A stretch of 64,000 bases of DNA, taken from positions 1,871,128-1,935,127 of the forward strand of contig VFFE01006970.1 of NCBI GenBank assembly GCA_008921705.1. The letters run 5' to 3'. Source of the stretch: Burhinus oedicnemus (Eukaryota > Chordata > Aves > Charadriiformes > Burhinidae). The notes beneath the pieces are model-generated. The model was not told the origin of the DNA and searched no databases. It saw only the letters and a list, made by a program, of their open reading frames with translations. A program made the position numbers and the translations under genes. This document shows, piece by piece, positions 36,301 to 48,300 of this stretch; positions within the stretch are counted from its first letter, which is position 1, and each line of letters starts with the position of its first letter.

Positions 36301-39300
36301 TACGTGAACCAGATATCAAATTTCCTGATTTCTTTTTGATCAGAATACTGACTGTAACAACATCAAAGATTTAGTGGCTAGTGTTTGCTATATAAATAGT
36401 TGGCTGGCTTCTATCAAGATCAGAGGTTCAAACTTGAATTAGCTTTTTGTAATCCTGCTTTTTGCAGGATAGAAAAGAGAACAGATATGTATGGGATACA
36501 TTTTAAATGGCAAGTCTCAGTGTTATTATACAAAGTCTGAGAAGAGTTCTTCATACCCAGTTACAGCCATCTTGTTATGTACACTTGATTCCCATTCCCA
36601 GAATTAGCAAGGCACTTGGGGTAGGCTTGTGGCTTTCAGGCTAGTGTGGCATGTATCTTTGGTACATATCTTGGGTCAATGATTTTTGGTTTTTTAACAT
36701 TGTACAATGCAAACTGTCCAGTATTTGTTGAAAAGAAATCACCTTCAGTTGAATTCTATTTGAATTCATTAAAATTGTCATTTTTTTAATCAGAGATTGC
36801 TACAGCTGCCTTTTTTGACAACCTGGAAGTGTTCTTCTGATAAGCAGGTGTTGCCCTCTTCTGGTGAATGCAGTAAACTCTTGATAATATAAGGAAAGGC
36901 TGCTAAGGATGGTTATGTATGTGTCTGAGACTTCATTATGGTCCTGTTTTTCTCTCTTGTTTTTTTTCTGCCTGAAACAAAAGCTGCAAATTCAGGAGAA
37001 TCAGCTGCAACAACCATTTCTGGTAAGAAAATCAGGACTTTACTGATTACTGCAATGTTTATTATTTCCTGTTAGATAAATCTTCTGCTTTTATCTGAGG
37101 TAATGCAGAAAAGTCATAATGTAAATGAGTTCCGACGTTTAATGTTTTGTTTGTATATTTTTTGAAGAAAAAATTAATTTCTTCATTCTACTTTGTAATG
37201 AAATAGCTTACCTTATAGGATCACTCATGGTTTGTGGCAGTGATACTTGGGGATGAAGTAGGTGCAAGTTGGTTGATCAGCAGCCTTTTGCCCATTAACC
37301 TAAACAGTGAACAGTTTCAGAGTGGCAGAGGAGGAACACTGTAGTGAGAGAGCTCCTTTACATCTCCTCCCACCCTAGCAGATGTGCATTACATTTCATG
37401 CAGTGTGGTATACTACGCACAAGCACACGCGCATACACACACGAGACTCTAATAACTTCTGGGACCAGAGGTGATAAACATCATCTATGGAAGCTTTTTT
37501 AAAAAATGAAAAACATAGACACACAGAAATACCTGTGTGAAAGCCAGTTGCTTTCTTCCTTAACGTATACTGACATGTCATGCTATGGGGAAAAGAAGTA
37601 ATACAGACACAAACACACGTGCTTTTGTTCTTTGCAGATACAGTCTTTCTCTGGAATGGTTCATCTTTAATAACTGCAGCCAATTCAATATTTGTTGTAG
37701 TTTATACCAAGCCAAATAACACTGATGAAGTCAGCACTTAGTTTTCACTCTGATTCCTCATATTTTGGCTGCTTGTTACTTGCCTTAGAAAATCAGTTGT
37801 CGTCAGCATTGTTACTTAAGAAACAAATATGCTTAGCTTTTACTCTGAGTATGGAAGAGGGCACTTTTGAAAAGGTTCAAAACAGCTAGTCTAGTTGAAA
37901 TAAATATATCAGAAAAAAAAGCTCTCTTTCCCCTTCCATGTAATGACGTGGATTGGTTTTTTTTCTTGTTATGCAACTGTATGCAGAGCCACCAACTTTT
38001 CACTATTATACGTAAGATACTGCTTCTACTAATGACAGGGATGCTTTTAGTAAAGAAATTTGGAAAGCTTAATGTTCTTCTGTTATGAAGCTGCTCTGGC
38101 CCATTTTAAAAATGTCACTGATTTGTCATATTGGAGTGATAGAAAGTGATCCTCTAACCACTTCGTATTCCTGCACTGACACCTCAAATATGCTTACTAA
38201 GCACATCCTTCCTGAGCAATCTAAATTTTCTTCTGTTGCCTTAATGTAATTTTCTTTTTTTTTTTTTCCTTTTGATATAGCTGAAAAAAAATCTGCATCT
38301 TCACTGTACTTTATTTATATATGGTTGCTGGCAAAAATAGCTTTTTTGGAGAGACAGTTTGCCAGACTCAGTGTGTCATCTCTGCTGATGAGTGTTGTGA
38401 GTTCCTACAGGAAAAGGTCCTTGGGGCTAAGCAGTTATTGCTATTGGATATGCTAAATTAATTTGCATCTTCTGAAAGAATGAAACCAATAAGAGGAACT
38501 TATCTGTAGGAACTTGACTACCAGCTGTTCATATTCAGATACTCCGTTTTTTGAAATAATGTGAACATTTTTAACAAGCATTGCAGTTGTTCTTTAAGTG
38601 GAACTTAAATAATATTCAGTTCCTTTTTCAAGTTTTGTATGCTTGATCTTTGTCCTCCAAAATTCATAGAAATAAAATATTACATTAATACAATTTTTAC
38701 TTCTTTTATCTTTTTTTTTTCCAGAATCCTCTATTGTTACTTTTATCACCTATCCTATTAATCCTTCAGGCAAGATTTTATTAATGTTTCTCTTATTTAG
38801 ATTTAGTTTAGATTTTAATTTTTCTAGATTTTTATTTTATTGTTTTGTTTTTACTGTTATTAATTTTTTTCTTCAGATATGACTTCAGAGGAGACTACAC
38901 AAACTGCAGGTGAGAATTAGCATGAAGAGAGTAAGGTCTGAAGGGAGATATTTGTTGCATTCATAAAAGTTTCCCCTTTTTTTTTTTTCATAACTGGGAT
39001 TTGTTTAGTTGAAATTATTTTCTTACATGATCTTAAAACCTGTATTTATCTCCAATCAGTATTTTAAGTCTGCATGGGTAGGGTTTTGAAGCACATTTAA
39101 CCGACACTGAGCTGTTAACTGTTCTTTTTTATTCAAAATATTATGTTGCTTATGAAAGCCCAAACCGGGCATATTTATTTTTAGCAAGTATGTAGTTTTT
39201 TGGTATATCTATAGATATGTTTTCTACGCTTTCTGATACTATTTAAATTATTTTACAGAACTAAAATGCACACCCCATTCCTTAAAGGCACTTACGTGAT

Positions 39301-42300
39301 ATATGTTCTTGCAATGAGTTTGCTAAATAGGATCAGTAAAGACTCAATCAGAAGAACTTGCTACCCCTTTTTTACCTGATGTTTGCATTTGAAAACAAGG
39401 AGGAGGTTCATCCCATATCAGTACAGATTCCTACATGTTTGTATATGAGCTAGACATCCTGCTACTCTTCATAGCTGATGGAGAGAAAGGCACATTTTTA
39501 GAACGTGAAAGGCCGCTGTAGAATAGGTTAAATGGGAATCACCCCTTAAAAGCACCACTTTCTCCACTGAATAATAGGGAGCCTAGAGTAACTGGCTCGT
39601 ATGGGGACATAAAAATCTGATTGGATGGATCTTGCTCCAAATGCTGCGTTTTCATTTCCTGCGCTGAAAGTAATTTAATTCATGTGTTTACATGTCTCCT
39701 GGGAAGAAAGAGTCTAAAGTAGAAATTAGGACACTTATTTTTGTGACATGTGTTTCATAAGCTTTTTAAGTTAAAATGTGAAAACTTAATTTTAAAACTT
39801 TTTTTTTTTTTAACAGAAGCTCTTAACATCACTGATTATTACTCTGCCATAACACCAGGTAGGATTAATGTATCACCACTGATCTTCTTTTATGATCCTC
39901 AAACTTTGAGTATGTGTGAGTTCAGGAAATCTGCTCCCAAATATTTTTAATAGGATATTTTTTCTTGGTATTATGGTGTGTCATATTAGCAGTCTGACTT
40001 ACTTTGCATTCATTTCCAGTCTGGTAGAAGGTCTAATTCTGCAATGCTTACCTAGATGGCCGCATATAGAAAGTTTGGTTATTTTGTAAGTCAGAGCAGC
40101 AAGTTACCACAAAGATGTAAGAAACACAATCTCAGGGACCGTATTTACTTAAAAGAAAAAAAATCCTCATGCTTGTTAGTAGAGTGAGGCAGACTGAATC
40201 CAGTCATGATGTTCTCAGGGCAGGTCCAGTCTATAGGAGAAGGCTGAATTAATTTTTTTTATTATCCATGTAGGAGCCTGGTAGACCAATTAGAATGTAT
40301 TTGTAGTGAATTAGTGCAAGTGGTAGAAGAGCTGGCTTGGAGCCATGCTAGCTAATATAATTTGACTGTGTGGACGTGACCTGCAAGAAGTTTGCAGCTA
40401 TGTTATCTGATGATCTTTGGGGGGTTGAAACACTAGTGATTTTTGATTAGTCTTTTATCCTCCACACTGCTTATCTATTTCTTGGATTTTGGTGGCATGC
40501 AGAGATCCTAAGCAAGACTAGGTGGCACACAAATGGGTACTCTGTAAAGAAAAAGAGACTGATGTTACTCTTTGCTTTTGTGTCACTCCTGGATTTTGTG
40601 TTGGGTTTTCATAAGTATTGTTGTTCTTCATGTAGTTAATAATTTTGACAAATTTAGTTATTCATGAACATTTTATTTCTTTAAGGATTGTATTTTTTTT
40701 AAAAAAAGTGCTGATACAATTTGCATAACTATTTCCCTGACAACTGCCAACACAAAAGGGAAGGCAAATTTATTTGACTCTAAATTGCTGTCTGAAAAAT
40801 AATTTTTTTCTAATAATTTGAATTTTGCCACCAGCTCACAATCCGTACCCTCTGATGGCTGTTTGTTCACGATGATAAAATTGATGAAGCGTCAAGCTAT
40901 AACAGGCAAATGTTTGTACCACAGAAAAAGTAAAAAAAATTTTAAAAATTACCGTCTCATTTGCTACTAGCTAATGATAACAGCAGAGAAAATAGCATTT
41001 GTTTTTCCATTAATGGAGGCCAATCTGTCTGCTTAAGTAAAGAGTTGTGCTGCCACTTTGTTTTTATGAGCAAGTGTAGGAGTTTTGTCTTGGATGCAAA
41101 TATCTTTCTGATCTTTTATTTTGATTTTATACAACAGAGCCATCTGTTTACAGTACCCTTAATTTGGGATCAATATTACTTCTTTGCAGTCTAGGTAGTA
41201 TTAAAAATATGGGAGCAGCCAAAAGCTTGCTGTAACTAACTAAAGACATGTTCCAATAGATAAGAGTGTACATGTTTGCTATCATCATAGTTTGAATTCT
41301 ATCAGGTAGAACAGTTTTAGTTTCATGCTATCATAAGTAGCCATAGTAGGATCCTCAGAAGCAGATAATATTCTACCTAGTGACTGAATACTGTGATATT
41401 TGAAGAGCTTATTTATGATATGCTAATTTCTGTTTTATTTGGATTTAAAAAAAAAAAAAAGAGACCACTTGCATGTAGGTCTTCTTTGGAAACTGTTACA
41501 GAAAATTATTCAAAATTAATTAATCAAAATCAGCATGTTTCACTCTGAATACTAAGTCTTCGAAAATGTCGTGGCAAGTGCCCTAGAGAAGTAAAGGCTA
41601 GACAGTATGTGAAATATTTCTAAAAGGTAAAGACCTTTACATTTGAAGCATTGAAATGATTGTAAATATGTATGTTTGTCAGTACTGGGTTTAAGTTCAA
41701 CTTTTTTACTCACTAGATTTTTTTTTTTTTTTCCCAAAAAAAACTATAGCAGGAGAAACCATTTTATGCAACGTAACACCTGTCTGTAATTTTTCAGGTT
41801 AGTGGTTTTCGTTTTCATTTTTTTTAAAATTCTCAAATAATTTTGTGTGGTGTGGTTTAGTGTTGATTTTCTTAACTTTTTTGCCTTTTGGTTTTAGTGT
41901 TCTATGTGGGCAAGGTAAAACTTCAGGCAAGTGAAGAAAGTAACACGTCACTAAATGTAGAAATAGTAAGTGTTCTCTCTTTTAAAACTTTATTGTAAGG
42001 AAGGTTGAAATGGGTTTCTTTGTCTAAACTTAAGATACTGATACCCTGTCATGATTCTCATTATGTTTTTTATTTCATATACAGTTTGCGGTACAAGTTA
42101 ATATTTGCAGTGAATGGAGTGAATGGATCTACTCTCTCTCTCTCTTAAACAGCTGCTTTGCAGATATATTTTAGAATTCCAGCTAAGTAAACTTCCTACA
42201 GTAAGGGCCTATATTCTCTATATAGCCACTGAAAGGAGGGGAAAGCCCTGGCAAGTCTGGAGAGAGGACCTGCCTAATTAAGAATCTGCATTTAAGCATA

Positions 42301-45300
42301 CAGGATCTTCCTTTGGAAATTAATTTAGGCACTTCAGAAAGCGAGCATCATTCGATGGCAACAGTGTGGGCATAAATTAAGTTGGATTGCATCCTGGGAA
42401 TAATTCATGTTGAGACTCTCATAAATAGGGTGTTGTTCTACGCTTATTGGCATGTGGTTAATCAGTTATTAATTTTACAATAGGCCTATGTGACATGAAT
42501 GTGTCCACTTATACAACACAATAGAGATTTAAGAGAATGATATCACGCAAAGCAAGGACCATATAGTTTATCAGTATCGACATAATACTATGAGGATGAG
42601 AATGTTCAGGTGTTATAGACAGAAAACTGAAGGGGGGGGGGGGAAAGACATCAGTTTATAAAGGACCTTGTATCTTTCTCCTACACATCCCTGTCTGCAC
42701 TCAGCCTGAGACTTCACACACCAATCTCTGCAAGCATGGGAGTAGTCAGCAAAATCACTGCAGAGAGCTACTGCACAGGTGCGCATTGAGCATTGAGTTT
42801 GGGCAGGGGTAGGCCCCTGGCAAAAGCCACCTCTGCATTGTGTTGTGTTTCAGTGGTGATAATACCTACTGAAACCATCCTAGTGTACTAATCTTATGCC
42901 TACAGCTATTAGAAAAACAGGTATCCTCTCTCTTGAAACTCTTTTACTTTTTAGCAGAATATTTCTTAGGTAATGTCAATACTATATATGTTTGGTGATG
43001 TTTTCATCGTGGTGCTCGCTGCGTGCATGCAATGTAAAAATAACCAGTAACGGTGGCAACCAGAATAACATAAGAATGCAGATCTATAAAGGGCCTTTAG
43101 ATAAACCTTAGTTTATCCCCCAGCCCTAAGGCTAGGTCATATATATTTAGATCATTCCTACTATGTCTTTTACCTCAGTTCTTGACTTCTTACTCACAGG
43201 ATTCTATGTTGTCTGTTATGTATGTCTATTACAGAGTTTGTCCCATTGCTGCACTTACAGTTAGAAAGTTTGTTCAGTGTCTGGTCTAAGCTGTCTGTGT
43301 TGCAAACTAAGCCAAATTCCTCTTTTTCCAACATGAGATATAGCGAGGTCATTATCCGCTTGCCCATATCTTTCACAAATCAGATGCTGTTATTCGGTTT
43401 ATAATAGATGAGCCAATTCCTTCTGTAAGTTGTGACAACAATGTCATGGTAAATATTTGCTGAAGTGTCTTAATGAGAAAATGTGCTTCTTTGGAATTTC
43501 AGACTGTTAAAATATGTGAAATGAACATGTTTCTTTTAATGCTAAAAACTACTGGGTTTACTTAGCCATGGAATCTGTGTTTCTAACAGGTTAATAACAT
43601 AACCATGAACAATCAAGTTACAAAACTAATTGCAATTCCAGCAGCTACTGCACAAGAATTGAGGTAAGCAATTTTGAATGAGGACTGCAATTTTTGTTAC
43701 ATTTGAAAAAGATGAAGTGAGACCTTTCATGTGGTTAGCAGACTCTTCACTTTGCATTATTCTTGCACTTCCTAAATTAACAGTTTCAGGAGTTTTAAGT
43801 TACTGTTCTTTAACATAAAGTTCATATTGGTTCGAATAGTCTTAGTTTTGTTTTATGCACCACTGGAGTTTGTTTTAAGAAATGGTACATTTGCTCATTT
43901 CCTTTTTCGTTGTTCAGTTTCCTGAAGGCCTTGTTGTTTATATGCTGATGATCTTAATAGTAGTAATAATAATAGTAATAGTAATAACAGTAGTAGTAGT
44001 AGTAATAATAATAATAATACCTGAGGACATGAGCTGTGGATTATTGAGAATGCCAGTCTGGCTGCTGCTCTCCCTGAATAATTTTTTTTTTTTTATAATT
44101 TCAGGGATACAGTCTGTCTTGTAGGAAAATACAGAGAGAACTTTCATAGCTGCATGTTTTTTAATATGTAATCTTGGAGTCATAGCTGTATTTTTATTTT
44201 GGTGTAGTTTCTTCTTTCACAGTCTTTATAAGGACAGGTTTGAATGAGTGAATATTTATCGCTATTCCCAAAACTCACCCTGAAAATCAAAAAGATACAA
44301 TTGGCCAACAGGTCTTGTTTGTAGATGAAATCCATATTTCTTACTCATTCTATTTCTGTGGCTTTGAGTATAAATTTACAGTTCTGTTCCAAATGCTTGC
44401 TTGCCAAAAGGCAACATTAAGATTTAGCTTTGGCTCTTTTAAATAACTTTTAAAGAAGTGGATTGATATTAAAATATGTGATGACAGAGGCTTAAACTTA
44501 GGCAACTTTTAAAATTTGCAATACTTTGAAAAGTGGTTTTACAATGTTAGATCTGGCATGGTTTTAAAAAAATCACTGATCAACTGGAAATTTATTTTTT
44601 TTTCTCAGTAATTGCTTGTACTTTTCATTATATTGTTGTAATTTTCTTTAGAAACATAACTAGACATCCTCCATAATGGTAACTTTTTATTTTACAGAAT
44701 TTCAGAGTTCAACAAAACCTTGCAAGCAGTAAGTGAGGTAAGATTACTAATTATTGTTAGTTTGGAAAACTTTTTTCCAAAATATTTCTGATAATGTCAT
44801 TATGTAAATATCCGTCTTGTTTCCTCGTGACAAAACAATTTTTTTTCTATTTTCACTTGTCATTACAGTCCTCTGTTATGGAATGCAGTGCAGAAAACCA
44901 GAGGTTTGTTGTTAATTTTTTTAATGCTCATATATTTAAAAGCTCATATATTGTCTTGTGATATATCATGTATGAATAGCTATGTAACAGAAAAAAACCC
45001 AAACTTCCTAGGAAGTTAAGCTTGAGAAATAGGCTGGAGAAATATATGTAGACTAACAAAGAAATTCTGATCCCATTATTCTCCTAGAATTAGTGACTGG
45101 TTTTTTTCTTAAACAAACTGTATTGCTTTTCATTAATCTTTTGGTGAAGCACAGGCTTGCCTGCCATATTTCTTCTGCATCTTTGTATTAGCTGAGTCAC
45201 ATAGCAACTTAACCACTAATGCTATGGGATTTGGGACCACCAAACTTTCAGAGCCTGTAAATACAATGCAATCTTTATGAGGGAGTTGCTTCAGACATCC

Positions 45301-48300
45301 CAAGTTGCTGTCCTTTGGCTTGGGAAACCAGTCATCCTCAGGGTAGGGGAAGCCTGAGAAGGTAACCAGTTCAGAGTTTGGAACCCGTGGGCTAATCAGA
45401 ATGGCAAGGCTGCTCCTGGAAACCCTGAAATGTAGATAATATCTGTCAATTTATTTGCTACTCGCCACTAAATTGCTGGTCTTTTAAACTGATCAGTTTG
45501 GAAACACTATATTCTAAAACAAAATGTGGAAGTTCATTTCCCCAGATATTTGAATTTGGGGGTTATATTCCTGGGTTAGGATGAAAGAAAAGTCCAAAAC
45601 ACTCAAATGGTAATAGAAAGTCAGATCACACCTTCATGTCATATACTGGTAGTACTTAGGGTACTGTTTTCATTCTTGTTAGCTGGGAAGAAGCTTCACT
45701 TCATCTTTTATGTGTTGCCTTTTCATTCACCTCTGTGTTTGAATTTGCTGAACATGAAGAATGCTTACTGTAGGTTTGCTAGTTTAGGCAGGGTTTCACA
45801 TCATCGAACCATAATTGTGAATGTGTAGTTACATGCTTCAGTGGGTCATTTAAGTTCTTTCCAAAGTCAAAAGTCACTGGCTTTCCCCAGGCGATGGAGA
45901 TTTCATATACACTGACATAGCCACCTAGGACACTTGCTAATTCCTCTCTGAAGTTTCTTTACAGTAACACTGGAGATTACGTTATTATCTTTACAAAATT
46001 ATCAACTCTTTAATGGCTAACATTGATTAGGGAGGGATCCCATTTAAGAATCAACACTGTCTGTAGAGAAAAGAGAAAATAAGCTGCCACAAACTGATGT
46101 ATTACTCTTCTATTTAGCCTGACATAGTGTTTTATGTGCATTAAAAATATCCCCGGATCCGAAAGAGCCTAGGAAAAATTTGCTTTCACACTTAGCATTT
46201 GATGTTAGTTACATGCACTGTGAAGACGAGGCAGATCTGCTTCTTGAGTCTAAAAGATTTTTCTTCTCATTATAGTATACACTGCCATTTCATACTGAAG
46301 CTGGCTGAGAGAAAGAATATAAGCAGTTTAACAGACAAAGCGGAAACAAGTGAAGTTCGTAAGTTATGCTTTAAACACAGTCTCATCACAGTTACCTTTT
46401 CAGATTAAATGTATCTTTACACGTGACCTCCAAGTAGCTAAAAGAAAAGATTGTTAGTTATTTTTAGATAAAAATATTTTTTTGTTGAACAATATAAATA
46501 CATCAAAATGCAGCTTTCTGATTTTTGGATGGGGAGGGGGATGATATGTTTAAAAAAACTGGTATAAAATTGCTGACTACATTAATAAAGCAGACTTTGA
46601 AAGGATTGGGTGTAAAATTACTTCAGAACATAAATGTGTTACTGAAATGGCAATCTGAATCGAAAAGTTTATAAAGTAGCCAAGCTTTCTTAGTGATGTT
46701 GTAACAGTATGGAGTGGTGACTCATACCATTTGTCTCTTTGTTTCAAAAGATGTAGCTTTTCATTTTGGTTTGTTTACAATAACAAAAAGAGAAACTTGT
46801 ACTTGTCAGGCATTGAGCAAAAATCTGGGGGTATTGCCGTATTCTGACTGGTCAAAATCTGTTTTGCAAATGTAATTTCAGAAAAAACCTCAAAATCAAT
46901 TATGCAATATACACTTCTGTTTAAAAAACATAAACCACATGCTTATTTGAATATCCTACTTAACAGCATTAGCAATTTTTATGCTTCAGGATAAACTAAG
47001 TTAATGTTTCTTTGTCATCTCAGGACAGTGCTGCTGTTCAACCCTGAAGTATTGTTCCTTGAGTGCTGAAGAATTACAAATGTAGTGAGTATAAATACAA
47101 CATTTGATTTGCTTATTTCCTAAATTTCCTAATGCATTAATAGTGTCAACTTCCATGTTGTAGTGTAATAGCCAGGAAGGACTCCATAAGAACAACCCGA
47201 CAGGCATTTTCCTATATAGTTCCCTCCCCATTCCTCCCTCTTTCCCTCCCATCCCTTCTCTTCCTTCCTGCCCCACTCCCCCCCGACTCCCCTCCCCCCC
47301 CCGTTTTGTGTTCAGCATCAGGTCACCTCCAGAATAGGCAGCAGAGGCAGTATACTATTTATGGACTTACTAGTTAATAAATACGGCAAAATAGAATGTA
47401 AGAACCCTCAAAATGTTACGGAATTCATATTTGTTATGAGAGCATGAAACATCCAATCTGATTGATTTAAAAATATACATTATTAGTAGTATGTCCATAT
47501 CATTCTTATATATTCCTCTATTATAACTAATTTTCTTTAAAATATACACAATGTTAAATTTAACGTGCATTTCTGTGTTTGTTTTTTTTTTACAGTACTA
47601 TACAAGTGCCACCTCATTCTATATGGGTTCCTTTCCCTCGTTCTCCTCCTCTCCCTAAAAAGACTTCACCCAAATCTAATACTTTTATTTCCCCTACTAT
47701 GCTTTTTACCAAACAAAGCCCCACAATTAGACCACTGATCCCACCATTCACAGAAATGTATTTTTCTGGCACTCTTTCCACATCTCCCAATACAAATCCT
47801 CTCTCTGAAACTTCTATCACATCTACTACTGAAACTTCTGTGTCTTCCAACAGTGTTACCACTATACTTCCCTCTTCTGGGTCTCTTCGTCAACCTACCA
47901 TGCCAACTTTTCCTTCCATAGCTTCTAATAAACTTGTCACTGTTTCCACCCCTGCAACAAAATCTGTCACTAATGCTACTTTCTCAATTAAATCTGATGC
48001 TGCATATCTTACCAAGCCTATTACAATAATTTCTCCTTCTGTAGGTTTCACTAAACCTTCTGCAGTTTCCTCTTCTGAGCTTCCCCCCAAACCTCCAGTA
48101 GCAATTCCCCCCTTTGAGACTACCACCAAATCTGTTGCACAAATTCATCCTGCTACAGATTTGACTGAACCTATTTCTCATAACAAAAACATTACTACAG
48201 CACCTATTCTTCCCCTTACCCCTTTCACAATAACTTTGACCCCTACTATTAGTCCTATCAACCATTCTGTCTCAGCTTCTCATCCCCATTTTACTGCTGA

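Noticed and set aside
38281..38340. Possible microexon after a strong acceptor (TTTTGATATAG)
   Set aside because: No donor keeps phase 1 at a short distance; the nearest GT sites give the wrong phase. It may be a decayed exon or chance.
43882..44183. Open frames with Ile/Val runs on both strands
   Set aside because: They are translations of the trinucleotide microsatellite.
47614..48265. Minus-strand open frames opposite the stalk exon
   Set aside because: They are a by-product of the skewed composition of the coding strand; no domain or splice context.
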